DNA of 64,000 nt from an uncultured Actinomycetes bacterium (GCA_903884065.1 CAISDL010000006.1:1-64000), one strand, 5' to 3'; positions 8,870 through 17,529 are shown, counted from the stretch's first letter. Notes: generated by a model from the sequence alone, not told the origin. Program-made: numbers and translations.

Positions 8870-11050
8870 TCACGAGCGCTCCACTTCGATCGGCACGCCG
8901 CTGAGCCAGGCCATGCCGGACAGCGCCTCGACGTCTTCGGGATCGTTGGAGGTGAGGTCGTTGACGTTGACCCCTCCCACCCGGTTCGCGACCCGCCAGC
9001 CACCTGTCCCGTTGTGCCCCCAGCCGTGCGGGATGGCCACGGTGCCGGCGACGATGTCGTCGGTGAGCGTGGCGGACAGTTCGATCTTCCCGTATGGCGA
9101 GCGCACCGCGATCTCGTCACCGTCCACGATGCCGCGCCGCTTGGCGTCGTCGCTGTGCATCAGGGCGCGGGGTGCGCGGTCGCCGCGCATCAGCAGCGGC
9201 GCGTTGTGCATCCAGGAGTTCTCCGACCTTGCTTCCCGCATGCCGATCAGCCGCAGCGGGTATCCGATCGGGTCCTGCCTGCGCGCCAGTTCCCGGATCT
9301 GCATGGCGATCTCGCTGTGCTCCAGCCGAATCCGCCGGCTGGGGTACGCCACCGCGTTGCGGAGCACCCCGGTCCGCAACTCCTGGTCCAGCACCACGCC
9401 GTGCGGGTGATCGTCCGCGAGGCTGCGGAAGGACAGGCCACGGCGGCGAAGGCCGAACCAGTCGCCGCCCCTGCCGATCCGGATCATCACGTCGACCAGC
9501 GGCCTCGGGCTGAGGTGGCGGCCGAACAGCCCCGCCGATGCGCGCGCTACCGCCAGTGCGGCGAACGCCGGTGATCGGGTGGCCATCCGGCGCATCAGGT
9601 CGTCGACGATCTGCCATTCGGTGCGCGCCTGACCGCGGGGCGGCACCACGGCTTCGGTGATCTGGCGGAACGGCGTGGTCTGGAAAGGCTGGAACAGCAA
9701 CGGGAAATCGTCGCGCTCGTACATGGTGGTGACCGGCAGGACATAGTCACATCGGGCGGTCGTCTCGGTGAGGTAGAAGTCGAGGGCGACCGAGAGTTCG
9801 AGTTGCGGCATGGCTTCGCCCAGTGCGGCGCCGTTGGGTACCGACAGCACCGGGTTGCCGGCGCTGACGAACAACGCCCGGATCTGGCCCTCGCCCGGGG
9901 TGGTGATCTCCTTGGCCAGCATGGTGGCCGGTTCGGTGTGGACGAGGTTGCCGAATCCTCCTACCCGGGAGCGGTTCCGGCGGTAGTCGTAGCGCAGAAG
10001 CGCACCGAGCGCGGTGAACGCCCAACGCTCGCCGGGAACGCCGAACGAGCCGAACACCGATCCGCCCGGGACGTCGACGTTCCCGGCGACGAGGTTGACC
10101 GCGTCGACGAGGTAGGACGTCAGGGTGCCGGACCGGCCGGCGCAGGTCCCGATCCGCCCGTAGATCGCGGCGCGCGCTGTGCGGGCCAGATTGCGCGCCA
10201 AATCGCGGACGGTGCCGGCCGGGATTCCGGTAGCGCCCTCGGTGCGCTCCGGGGTGAACGGCGCGCACTGGGTTGCCAGCCATGCCAGTCCGTCGGCCTG
10301 CTTGGCCACTCGGTGCCGGTCGACGAGGTCCTCGGCGAACATCACCTGCAGCATCGACAGCAACAGGAGGGCGTCGGTGTCGGGGACGATGCCCAGCCAT
10401 TCGAACTGCGCGGCGGTCTCGGTCTTGCGTGGGTCGATCACGATGACCCGGCCAGCACGCTTGACCACGTCGCGCATCCGGTCCTTGATCCGCGGGGCGG
10501 TCAGCACACTGCCGTGCGACACCACCGGGTTGGCGCCCATCACCACCAGGAGGTCGGTGCGGTTCAGGTCGGGAATCGGCACAGCGGACGGGATGCCATA
10601 GAGCAGTTGGCTGGCCATCAGTCGGCTGTGGGTGTCCTGGGAGGACGCGGTGTAGAGATGGGCGCCCAGGCCAAGGCCGTTGACGAAGCACACCACCGCC
10701 ATCAGGTGCGAGTAACTGAAGGCGCCCGGGTTGCCGAAGTACCAGCCGAGGGCCCCGGATCCGTGCCGCCGGTGAATATCGCTGAGCCGCTTGGCGATAT
10801 CGTCCACTGCCTCGTCCCAAGACACCTCGCCGAAGGTGCCGTCGGCCCGTCGGCGCAGCGGTGTGGTGACGCGGTCAGGGTCGTTGACCACCTCGGTGAA
10901 GGCGATGCCTTTCTGGCAGGCGAAGCCCGCCGAGAGCGGATGATCCTTGTCGGCGCGCAGGGCCACCAGTCGGTCGTCCTGGACTTCGGCGACCATGCCG
11001 CAGAGGGATTCGCAGATGCGGCAGTAGGTGGTCCTGTGTTCGGTCGTCAT
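8870..11050 (-). CDS. Molybdopterin-dependent oxidoreductase with N-terminal 4Fe-4S site
   Basis: A 726-residue protein of the DMSO-reductase/formate-dehydrogenase superfamily. Cys10, Cys13, Cys17 and Cys45 (CRICESLC then FACQKG) form the N-terminal iron-sulfur site. Mid-protein segments such as VMGANPVVSHGS, IDPRKTETA and SAGNPVLS bind the bis-MGD cofactor, and the C-terminal molybdopterin dinucleotide domain contains AIPHGWGHNGTGGW. No twin-arginine signal is seen, so it should be cytosolic. No small subunit, chaperone or electron-transfer partner lies nearby, so the substrate is unknown. It follows an acyl-CoA dehydrogenase on the same strand, 2 bases away. Confidence 0.88.
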   Translation of the reverse strand: MTTEHRTTYCRICESLCGMVAEVQDDRLVALRADKDHPLSAGFACQKGIAFTEVVNDPDRVTTPLRRRADGTFGEVSWDEAVDDIAKRLSDIHRRHGSGALGWYFGNPGAFSYSHLMAVVCFVNGLGLGAHLYTASSQDTHSRLMASQLLYGIPSAVPIPDLNRTDLLVVMGANPVVSHGSVLTAPRIKDRMRDVVKRAGRVIVIDPRKTETAAQFEWLGIVPDTDALLLLSMLQVMFAEDLVDRHRVAKQADGLAWLATQCAPFTPERTEGATGIPAGTVRDLARNLARTARAAIYGRIGTCAGRSGTLTSYLVDAVNLVAGNVDVPGGSVFGSFGVPGERWAFTALGALLRYDYRRNRSRVGGFGNLVHTEPATMLAKEITTPGEGQIRALFVSAGNPVLSVPNGAALGEAMPQLELSVALDFYLTETTARCDYVLPVTTMYERDDFPLLFQPFQTTPFRQITEAVVPPRGQARTEWQIVDDLMRRMATRSPAFAALAVARASAGLFGRHLSPRPLVDVMIRIGRGGDWFGLRRRGLSFRSLADDHPHGVVLDQELRTGVLRNAVAYPSRRIRLEHSEIAMQIRELARRQDPIGYPLRLIGMREARSENSWMHNAPLLMRGDRAPRALMHSDDAKRRGIVDGDEIAVRSPYGKIELSATLTDDIVAGTVAIPHGWGHNGTGGWRVANRVGGVNVNDLTSNDPEDVEALSGMAWLSGVPIEVERS

Positions 11051-11052
11051 GG

Positions 11053-12246
11053 TCAGATCCGGTAGTCGTTGAGTAGTCGCTTGCTGATGATGGTCTTCTG
11101 GATCTCGCTGGTGCCCTCGCCGATGAGGAGGAAGGGGGCGTCGCGCATCAGCCGTTCGATCTCGTACTCCTTGGAGTAGCCGTAGCCGCCGTGGATCCGG
11201 AAGCTGGCCTGGGTGACTTCTGCGCAGAATTCGCTGGCCAGATATTTGGCCATGCCGGCTTCGAGGTCATTGCGCTGACCGGAGTCCTTGAGTCGGGCGG
11301 CGTTGACCATCATCAGATGTGCGGCTTCGACTTTGGTGGCCATCTCGGCAAGGGAGAACGCGATCGCCTGGTGCTGGGCGATGGGCTTGCCGAACGTCGA
11401 TCGCTCCTGGGCGTAGCTCACCGCAAGCTCGAAGGCACGTACGGCGACGCCGCAGGCGCGGGCGGCGACGTTGACGCGGCCGACTTCGACACCGTCCATC
11501 ATCTGCGCGAAGCCCCGACCGGGGGCCTCGCCCAGCACGTCATCGCCCGCGGCCACGTAGCCGTCGAAAATCAACTCGGTGGTGTCGATTCCCTTATAGC
11601 CGAGCTTGTCGAGCTTTCCGGGAATGGTCAGTCCCGGCGCCACTTCGCCGAAGCCGCTGGGCTTTTCAATGAGGAACGCGGTGAGATTGCGATGCGGGGT
11701 GTCGGCCCCCTCTTCGGTGCGCACCAGTGCCGCAACAAGCGTGGAACTCCCGCCGTTGGTGAGCCACATCTTCTGGCCGTGCAGCGTGTAGGTGCCGTCA
11801 TCGTTGCGCACCGCACGGGTGCGGATGGCGGCGACGTCGGACCCCACTTCCGGTTCCGACATCGAGAAGGCGCCACGGGTCTCGCCGGTCGCCATCCTCG
11901 GCAGGAAACGGTGCTTCTGCTCGTCGGTGCCGTGCTGACGGATCATGTAGGCGACGATGAAGTGGGTGTTGATCACCCCGGAGATGCTCATCCACCCGCG
12001 CGCGAGTTCCTCCACGCAGAGCGCATAGGTGAGCAGCGACTCCCCCAGCCCGCCGTACTCGGCGGGGATCATCAGGCCGAACAGGCCAATCTCCCGCATC
12101 TGATCGACGATCGCCTGGGGATAGGTGTCGGTGTGTTCGAGTTCCTGGGCGACCGGGATGATCTCTTTGTCGACGAATCGCCTTACCGTGTCGATGATTT
12201 CGGTTTGGAACTCGGTCAGGCCGAGGGTCTGCGCCAGGCGGGTCAC
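11053..12246 (-). CDS. Acyl-CoA dehydrogenase
   Basis: A 397-residue FAD-dependent acyl-CoA dehydrogenase catalysing the first beta-oxidation step. Domain features in order are the FEAMSEP-like FSMSEPEVGSDV, WLTNGGSS, and the C-terminal GEGTSEIQ whose Glu aligns with the catalytic base. The frame is open far upstream, but the GTG at 12246 (VTRLAQTLGLTEFQ) overlaps the preceding thiolase stop as GTGA. This is the coupled start expected in an operon. It is probably third in the SDR-thiolase-dehydrogenase operon. Confidence 0.92.
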   Translation of the reverse strand: MTRLAQTLGLTEFQTEIIDTVRRFVDKEIIPVAQELEHTDTYPQAIVDQMREIGLFGLMIPAEYGGLGESLLTYALCVEELARGWMSISGVINTHFIVAYMIRQHGTDEQKHRFLPRMATGETRGAFSMSEPEVGSDVAAIRTRAVRNDDGTYTLHGQKMWLTNGGSSTLVAALVRTEEGADTPHRNLTAFLIEKPSGFGEVAPGLTIPGKLDKLGYKGIDTTELIFDGYVAAGDDVLGEAPGRGFAQMMDGVEVGRVNVAARACGVAVRAFELAVSYAQERSTFGKPIAQHQAIAFSLAEMATKVEAAHLMMVNAARLKDSGQRNDLEAGMAKYLASEFCAEVTQASFRIHGGYGYSKEYEIERLMRDAPFLLIGEGTSEIQKTIISKRLLNDYRI

Positions 12247-13460
12247 TGTGGGCCGACCTTCTCGAACACCGCGGCCAGACCCTGCCCGCCGCCGATGCAC
12301 ATGGTCTCCAACCCGTAGCGCGCATCGCGGCGGTGCAGTTCGCGGGCGAGGGTGGCCAACATCCGCCCACCGGTGGCTCCGACGGGATGGCCCAGGGAGA
12401 TGCCGGAGCCGTGGACGTTGGTGCGCTCCCGGTCGGCGTCGGTGAAACGCCATTCGCGCATCACGGCCAACGCCTGGGCGGCGAACGCCTCGTTGAGTTC
12501 GATGATGTCCATCGCGTCGAGTGAGAGCCCGGCCTTGGCCAGTGCGACGGCGGTCGCCGGGACCGGGCCGATCCCCATGACCTTCGGTTCGACCCCGGCC
12601 AGGCCCCACGACACCAGTCGGGCGAATGGCCGTAACCCGAGCGTGGCGGCCTTCTCCGGGGTGGTGACGATGCACATGGACGCCGCATCATTCTGCCCGC
12701 TGGCGTTACCTGCGGTCACCGTCGCGTCCGGATCCCGTTCGGCGAGAAGGGGTTTGAGTCTCCCGAGGGCTTCGACGGTGGTATCCGCGCGGGGATGCTC
12801 GTCGGTGTCGACGATCTGATCGCCGGTGCGGCTGCGGACCATCACCGGGACGATCTCCTCGGCCAGGATTCCGTCTCGCTGGGCGGCAACAGCCCGCTGG
12901 TGTGACTGCACCGCCAGGTCGTCCTGTTCGGCGCGGGAGATGCCGTACTCGCGGCGCAGATTCTCCGCCGTCTCGAGCATGCCGCCGGGCACCGGGTAAT
13001 GCTTGCCGCCGGCGGTGACCCGCCCGCGGGTCAGACCGTCGTGCACCCGCACTCCGCGACTGCCTGCGCCCCAGCGCATGTCGGTCGAGTAAAAGGCGGC
13101 GTTGCTCATGCTTTCCGCGCCGCCGGCGATCACCACCTCGCTGTCCCCGGAGGCCACCTGCATGCAGGCCTGGAGGACAGACTGCAGGCCCGACCCGCAG
13201 CGCCGGTCCACCTGCATGCCGCCGACGGTGACCGGCAGCCCGGAGTCCAGTGCGACCACCCGGCCCAGCGCCGGGGCCTCCGGGTTGGGGTAGCAGTGCC
13301 CGAGGATCACGTCGTCGACCGCGTCCGCCGGAAGTCCGGTGCGCTGCAGCAGGCCGGTCAGCGCGGCCACGGCGAGGTCGACGACGGTCAACGACCGGAA
13401 CATGCCGCCGTAGCGGCCGATCGGGGTGCGGACCGGCTCGCAGATGACGGCGCTAGGCAT
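12243..13460 (-). CDS. Acetyl-CoA acyltransferase (thiolase)
   Basis: A 405-residue thiolase. The nucleophile Cys88 lies in DRRCGSGLQSV, with GHPVGATGG and CIGGGQG near the C-terminus carrying the other catalytic residues. The frame continues upstream; the ATG at 13460 (MPSAVICEPVRTPIG) begins where thiolases begin. A GTG at 13478, overlapping the SDR stop, is an alternative 6 codons longer. It sits between an SDR and an acyl-CoA dehydrogenase, so it probably performs the thiolytic step for a specific acyl-CoA. Confidence 0.92.
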   Translation of the reverse strand: MPSAVICEPVRTPIGRYGGMFRSLTVVDLAVAALTGLLQRTGLPADAVDDVILGHCYPNPEAPALGRVVALDSGLPVTVGGMQVDRRCGSGLQSVLQACMQVASGDSEVVIAGGAESMSNAAFYSTDMRWGAGSRGVRVHDGLTRGRVTAGGKHYPVPGGMLETAENLRREYGISRAEQDDLAVQSHQRAVAAQRDGILAEEIVPVMVRSRTGDQIVDTDEHPRADTTVEALGRLKPLLAERDPDATVTAGNASGQNDAASMCIVTTPEKAATLGLRPFARLVSWGLAGVEPKVMGIGPVPATAVALAKAGLSLDAMDIIELNEAFAAQALAVMREWRFTDADRERTNVHGSGISLGHPVGATGGRMLATLARELHRRDARYGLETMCIGGGQGLAAVFEKVGPQ

Positions 13461-13477
13461 TACCGCCGGGCGGCTCA

Positions 13478-14218
13478 CTAGATGTGCCGCCCGCCGGTGA
13501 CTTCCAGGACCGTGCCCGTCATGTACGACGAGAGGTCGGATGCGAGGAACAGCGCCACGGTCGCTACCTCGCTGGGCTCCCCGGCTCGGCCCATCGGCAC
13601 TTCGGCGAGCTTGGCGTCCCAAATCCGTTGCGGCATCGCCTCAGTCATTGCCGACCGGATCAGGCCCGGTTGGATGGCGTTGACCCGCACGCCGAGATGG
13701 GCGAGTTCCTTGGCGGCGGCCTTGGTCAGTCCGACGATGCCGGCCTTGGCGGCCGAGTAATTCGTCTGGCCCACCAGGCCGACCTTGCCCGAGATCGACG
13801 ACATGTTGACGATCGCGCCCCGGCCTTGCTCACGCATGACGGCGGCGGCCGACCTGGTGCCGTTCCAGGTGCCTTTGAGGTGCACGGCGATCACCTCGTC
13901 GAACTGTTCCTCGGTCATCTTCCGCAGCGTGGCGTCGCGGGTGATGCCGGCGTTGTTCACCATCACGTCCACGCTGCCGAAAGCCTCCACGGCAGCGGCG
14001 ACGAGAGCGTCGACGTCGGCTCCTGAGGTCACATCACAGCGCACGGCGCGGGCGGTGTCGGATCCGCCGAGTGCCTCGGCGGCCGCCTGGGTTCGCTCCA
14101 GATCCAGGTCGCCGAGCACCACGCGGGCGCCCTCGGCGATGAACTGCTCGGCGATGGCGTAGCCCAGACCCTGGGCTCCGCCGGTGACGACCGCGGTCCG
14201 ACCTGCCAGCAACGCCAT
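13478..14218 (-). CDS. SDR family 3-oxoacyl reductase (FabG-like)
   Basis: A 246-residue classical short-chain dehydrogenase. TGGAQGLG (12-19) binds NAD(P), NNAG lies at 88-91, and the catalytic Ser141, Tyr154 and Lys158 (YSAAK) are present. It probably acts as a 3-hydroxyacyl-CoA dehydrogenase or 3-oxoacyl reductase with the thiolase and dehydrogenase downstream. It is first in that operon and divergent from another acyl-CoA dehydrogenase. Its start codon lies inside one arm of a 13-bp inverted repeat (14209-14221/14233-14245). Confidence 0.9.
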   Translation of the reverse strand: MALLAGRTAVVTGGAQGLGYAIAEQFIAEGARVVLGDLDLERTQAAAEALGGSDTARAVRCDVTSGADVDALVAAAVEAFGSVDVMVNNAGITRDATLRKMTEEQFDEVIAVHLKGTWNGTRSAAAVMREQGRGAIVNMSSISGKVGLVGQTNYSAAKAGIVGLTKAAAKELAHLGVRVNAIQPGLIRSAMTEAMPQRIWDAKLAEVPMGRAGEPSEVATVALFLASDLSSYMTGTVLEVTGGRHI

Positions 14219-14234
14219 GAACCAGATCGTATTT

Positions 14235-14330
14235 CATGGCGTTGCGCCGCCATGACGTCGTGACAGCATGGCGTTGCGCCGCCATGACGTCGTGACAGCA
14301 TGGCGTTGCGCCGCCATGACGTCGTGACAG
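14235..14330. repeat. Three exact 32-bp tandem repeats in a divergent promoter
   Basis: Three identical 32-bp units start at 14235, 14267 and 14299. Each holds the palindrome CATGGCG-TTGCGC-CGCCATG followed by ACGTCGTGACAG. Together they fill nearly the whole 121-bp gap between the SDR operon (start 14218) and the acyl-CoA dehydrogenase (start 14340). They could be a multiplied regulator-binding site or a VNTR. There are no spacers, so this is not a CRISPR array. Confidence 0.9.
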
Positions 14331-14339
14331 CATGACGAC

Positions 14340-15506
14340 ATGACTGCTGAGCCCGCCGTGAGCGACGACGACTTCCGGGAGATCCTTGCGGCAACCCGCC
14401 AGTTCGTGCGGTCGGTCGTGGTGCCCCGGGAGTCGGAGATCGCCGACAACGACGCCGTTCCCGCGGAGATCCGCGAGCAGGCCAAGAAGATGGGGCTGTT
14501 CGGGTACGCGATCCCGCAGGAATGGGGCGGTCTGGGTCTGGACATCACCCAGGACGTCGAGTTGGCACTTGAGTTGGGCTACACCTCGCTGGCGGTCCGT
14601 TCCATGTTCGGCACCAACAACGGCATCGCCGGGCAGGTGCTGGTCGGCTTCGGGACCGAGGAGCAGAAGGCTCGCTGGCTGGAGCCGATGGCGAGCGGCG
14701 ACGTCGTCGCCTCCTTCGCGCTGACCGAACCGGGCGCGGGATCCAATCCCTCCGGCCTCCGAACCAAAGCCACCGCTTCTGGCGACGGTTGGGTGATCTC
14801 AGGACAGAAGCGCTGGATCACCAACGCCCCGGTGGCGGATTTGTTCGTCGTCTTCGCCAGGACCCGCCCCGTCGACGAGAACGGCGCCGGCATCGCGGTG
14901 TTTCTGGTTCCCGCCGATGCGCCCGGCGTGGAGGTGGGCGTCAAGGACGCCAAGATGGGCCAGGAGGGAGCCTGGACCTCCGATGTGTACTTCACCGACG
15001 TCCGTGTCGGGCCCGACGCCCTGATCGGCGGCAGCGAGGACATCGGCTATCGGGCGGCGTTGACGTCGCTTGCCCGCGGCCGGATTCATATCGCCGCGTT
15101 GGCGGTGGGCGCCGCGCAGCGAGCCCTCGACGAATCGGTCGGCTTCGCCGCCTCGGCGACCCAGGGCGGGGCTGCGGTCGGAACATTCCAGTTGGTTCAA
15201 GCCATGCTGGCCGATCAACAGACCGGGGTGATGGCGGGACGGGCACTGGTTCGCGATGCCGCACAACAGTGGCTCAGCGGCGAGGACCGGCGGATCGCGC
15301 CGTCGGTGGCCAAGCTGTTCTGTACCGAGATGGCCGGCCGGGTGGCCGATGTGGCCGTCCAGATCCACGGTGGCACGGGCTACATGCGTGGGGGCCCGGT
15401 GGAACGCATCTACCGGGATATTCGGCTGCTGCGACTGTACGAGGGCACCAGCGAGATTCAGCGGCTGATCATCGGCGGTGGTCTGGTGAAGTCGGCGCGC
15501 GCCTGA
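14340..15506 (+). CDS. Acyl-CoA dehydrogenase
   Basis: A 388-residue acyl-CoA dehydrogenase. FALTEPGAGSNPSG and KRWITNAPVAD form the FAD/substrate domain, and LYEGTSEIQRLI near the C-terminus carries the catalytic Glu. It is divergent from the SDR-thiolase-dehydrogenase operon across the 32-bp repeats and probably co-regulated with it. The stop codon is only 6 bases from the left attachment repeat, so before insertion this gene ended next to tRNA-Phe. Confidence 0.93.
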   Translation: MTAEPAVSDDDFREILAATRQFVRSVVVPRESEIADNDAVPAEIREQAKKMGLFGYAIPQEWGGLGLDITQDVELALELGYTSLAVRSMFGTNNGIAGQVLVGFGTEEQKARWLEPMASGDVVASFALTEPGAGSNPSGLRTKATASGDGWVISGQKRWITNAPVADLFVVFARTRPVDENGAGIAVFLVPADAPGVEVGVKDAKMGQEGAWTSDVYFTDVRVGPDALIGGSEDIGYRAALTSLARGRIHIAALAVGAAQRALDESVGFAASATQGGAAVGTFQLVQAMLADQQTGVMAGRALVRDAAQQWLSGEDRRIAPSVAKLFCTEMAGRVADVAVQIHGGTGYMRGGPVERIYRDIRLLRLYEGTSEIQRLIIGGGLVKSARA

Positions 15507-15511
15507 AAGTT

Positions 15512-15547
15512 GTGGCCAGGGCCGGGATCGAACCGGCGACCTTCCGC
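15512..15547. repeat. attL: 36-bp copy of the tRNA-Phe 3' part
   Basis: Identical over 36 bases to 25844-25879, beginning GTGGCCAGGGCC and ending GACCTTCCGC. It corresponds to the T arm and acceptor end of tRNA-Phe without the 5' half, so it is a displaced attachment core and not a tRNA gene. Sequence on each side of the two copies differs at once. Confidence 0.95.
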
Positions 15548-15605
15548 ATCTGGGTTGAGCTTTCTCGACACGCCGCGAAGGTTGCCAAAGATTCTCTAGG
15601 GCAAC

Positions 15606-15761
15606 GTCTTTCGTACGCTCTCGACTCTCGCAAATTCGCAGTGATTCTCGGCGTGTCGCGGGTAATAACGACGAATAAGCGTCGGATTGTGGGCGGTGGC
15701 CCGGTGGCTGCGCTGGTCTCCAATGCCGTCGGCGCAGACTGCGGAGGAGCGTACGAAAGAC
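15606..15761. repeat. Perfect 15-bp inverted repeat near attL
   Basis: GTCTTTCGTACGCTC at 15606-15620 is exactly inverted at 15747-15761. Between and beside them lie a 10-bp inverted pair (CGACACGCCG at 15566-15575, partner 15649-15658) and a small GTTGCC/GGCAAC hairpin (15581-15605). The 239-bp stretch from attL to the connector gene has no convincing gene, so it is probably a recombination arm, a packaging site or a transcription end. Confidence 0.7.
15669..15687. promoter_or_regulatory. Possible integrase arm site, left copy
   Basis: CGACGAATAAGCGTCGGAT differs by one base from 25790-25808 at the other end of the element. The core is a CGACG/CGTCG dyad. Short repeats near both att cores are what tyrosine integrases bind with their N-terminal arm domain. 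Confidence 0.4.
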
Positions 15762-15786
15762 TCCGCTTATCACCGGGCCACCGGGC

Positions 15787-16095
15787 TCACATGGCCGTCA
15801 CCCGGTAGCGGTTGAGGACCGCGAGTTCCGCCAGGGTCCAGCCGAGGAACGACGACCGGACTTCGCGTTCGACGTCGTCGACCTTCTCTCGCCCGAGGAT
15901 CTGCCGGCCGTTGGCGGCCAGGCGCGCCGACGCGGTGGTGATGACGGCCGATAGCTCCTCGTTGGGTTCTCCGCCGTCGAATCCGCGTCCGCGCGTGTAG
16001 GCGCGGGCCAGTACGGTCACCTGGGCGATGGCGGCATCGACGGCCACGCTGGGCGTGTCGAGGAGGGCCTCGACGTCGGTGCTGCTGACCGGCAC
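15787..16095 (-). CDS. Putative head-tail connector/adaptor protein
   Basis: A 102-residue, mostly helical protein directly after the major capsid gene, with a 3-base gap. The pattern VEALLDTPSVAVDAAIAQVTVLARAYTRG and a C-terminal helical run resemble the small gp6-like adaptor proteins that close the portal vertex. Position after the capsid is the usual place for this gene. It is the last gene before attL. No tail genes follow, so a tail joined here would have to come from elsewhere. Function is inferred from position and general pattern. Confidence 0.6.
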   Translation of the reverse strand: MPVSSTDVEALLDTPSVAVDAAIAQVTVLARAYTRGRGFDGGEPNEELSAVITTASARLAANGRQILGREKVDDVEREVRSSFLGWTLAELAVLNRYRVTAM

Positions 16096-16098
16096 GGC

Positions 16099-16974
16099 TT
16101 AGGCCTCGGTCAGCAGGGTGACGGCCTTCGCCTGAAGCAGCGCAGCATCCCAGCGGGAGACGACCCGGATACCAACGCTGTCGTAGTCGCCCCACGTCTG
16201 GTCGAGGATCTTCACCTCGGCGTCGACGTCGCGGGCCACGACGACCTTGGAGAAGTCGACCAGGGCGACCCGCTTCTTGGTCGACACGGCGGGAATGTTG
16301 TCGGTGATGATGACCGGCAGGCCGAACAGCTGGAACGCGGTGCCGCCCTGAATGCCGGTGGGATCGAAGAGGTACTGACGGAAGTCCTGATCCGAGGTAG
16401 CTCCGGCGTTGGCGATCTTGAGCTTTCGCAGCGTGGCGAAGCTGGCGGCGGTCATGACCCAGTGGGTCGGGTTGACCTTGTTGCCCTGGGCGGTGGCGAT
16501 GCCGTCGATGAGGGAGTCGGCGTCGGTGAGATCCAGCGTGCCGGTGGCGATGCCGGAGGCCCGCAGGATGCCCTTCACCGTGTTCGACGTACCGGCGCCA
16601 TCCCAGAGGGCGGCGTCGAGTGCGTTGGCCACGTCGGTGACCAGTCGGGTCCGCAGGACCGACTCCAGTCCGACGACCGAGGTCCGGATGAGTTCGTTAC
16701 TCATCTTCACCAGAACCTTGAGGCCCTTGAGGGTCGAGGGCAGGAGGGTGACCTCATCGAACGCGACGTCGCCGTCGGAGATCTGGGCTCCCTCGGCGAC
16801 GAATCCGGCGGTGACGCCGTTGGCGATGCGCGGGACGCGGACCGGGGAGGAGGAGTCGAGGATGGTCGGGCCGGCGGCCAGGAAGGTCGAGGCCTGCTCA
16901 AGTGGCTGGACCAGGAGGTCGGCGACCTGGGACTGGATAAGGGTGCCGTTGTCGGCGGTGACTTCGATTGCCAT
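16099..16974 (-). CDS. Phage major capsid protein (HK97-fold type)
   Basis: A 291-residue capsid protein. Sequence such as VPRIANGVTAGFVAEGAQISDGDVAF-type strand followed by VLVKMSNELIRTS, then WDGAGTSNTVKGIL and THWVMTAASFATLRKL, is characteristic of the HK97-like coat proteins of actinobacteriophages. There is no long N-terminal delta domain or fused protease. This fits use of the separate scaffold gene just upstream. A hairpin lies in the 102-base leader between scaffold and capsid. Start at the ATG 16974 fits the family. Confidence 0.88.
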   Translation of the reverse strand: MAIEVTADNGTLIQSQVADLLVQPLEQASTFLAAGPTILDSSSPVRVPRIANGVTAGFVAEGAQISDGDVAFDEVTLLPSTLKGLKVLVKMSNELIRTSVVGLESVLRTRLVTDVANALDAALWDGAGTSNTVKGILRASGIATGTLDLTDADSLIDGIATAQGNKVNPTHWVMTAASFATLRKLKIANAGATSDQDFRQYLFDPTGIQGGTAFQLFGLPVIITDNIPAVSTKKRVALVDFSKVVVARDVDAEVKILDQTWGDYDSVGIRVVSRWDAALLQAKAVTLLTEA

Positions 16975-17030
16975 GGGGTTATGTCCTTACGGGGCAGAGG
17001 GATTCGGGGAGTGACCCTTGCCGCCAGGAC

Positions 17031-17071
17031 AAACTGAGGGTGCCGCCCGCCAGGGGCGACACCGTCAGTTT
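17031..17071 (-). promoter_or_regulatory. Hairpin in the scaffold-capsid intergenic leader
   Basis: AAACTGA (17031-17037) pairs with TCAGTTT (17065-17071), and the interior GGTG-CGCCC/GGGCG-CACC extends the stem with small mismatches. In the leftward transcript it lies between scaffold and capsid, with no U-tract after it. It may be an attenuator or an RNA-processing site that sets the capsid-to-scaffold ratio. Confidence 0.5.
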
Positions 17072-17076
17072 AACCG

Positions 17077-17529
17077 CTAGACCCGCTCTTTCAGCAGTCC
17101 CAACAGCGAGAAGCCTCCGGCGCCGGCCGGTCCGCGCTGACCCTGCCCGATGTCGCCGGATGGCCGGCGGCTGGCAAGGTGGGGCTTGCGGCCCAGGAGA
17201 TCGTCGACGGCGGCGGCCATAGCCTCGGGGTCCTCGAGGTGGGCCTCGTCGAACGGCAGGTCGGTCGGGTCGGCCAATTTGCCCGTGGCCCTGACCAATT
17301 CGGTGTGCAGTCGCTGGGCGAGGGTGTCGGCCTGTTGTGCGCGTTGGCGATACCGGCCGTTCTCCTGGCGCAGCTTCTCGACGACTTCGCGGGGGAAGGT
17401 GTCGGGATCTTCGGGGGTACGCGATTCGGGCGTACCCTCCTCGGCGTCGGCCTCGGGGGGCGGATCTGGGATCGGACCCTCGTCGGTCGGTTCCGGCGGG
17501 TTCTCGGGGGTGTCTGCGGTGTCGGTCAT
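17077..17529 (-). CDS. Putative capsid scaffolding protein
   Basis: A 150-residue protein. Residues 1-45 are acidic and proline-rich. A central coiled-coil-like stretch (EVVEKLRQENGRYRQRAQQ and onward) is followed by a Gly/Arg-rich tail. This composition, the size, and the position just before the capsid gene are typical of phage scaffolds, which guide procapsid assembly and then leave. Its start overlaps the stop of the 62-residue gene by 4 bases. Confidence 0.75.
   Translation of the reverse strand: MTDTADTPENPPEPTDEGPIPDPPPEADAEEGTPESRTPEDPDTFPREVVEKLRQENGRYRQRAQQADTLAQRLHTELVRATGKLADPTDLPFDEAHLEDPEAMAAAVDDLLGRKPHLASRRPSGDIGQGQRGPAGAGGFSLLGLLKERV

Noticed and set aside
11053-12675. One 540-residue acyl-CoA dehydrogenase with a long N-terminus
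   Set aside because: The first 143 codons are the shifted frame of the thiolase gene; the coupled GTG at 12246 starts the real protein.
14235-14330. CRISPR-like array
   Set aside because: The 32-bp units are directly adjacent with no spacers and there are no cas genes.
15512-15547. A second tRNA gene
   Set aside because: Only the T arm and acceptor part is present, with no D arm or anticodon; it is the attL copy of tRNA-Phe.
15469-15723. An 84-residue gene at attL
   Set aside because: It runs across the att core into the dehydrogenase 3' end and has no ribosome site or recognisable domain.
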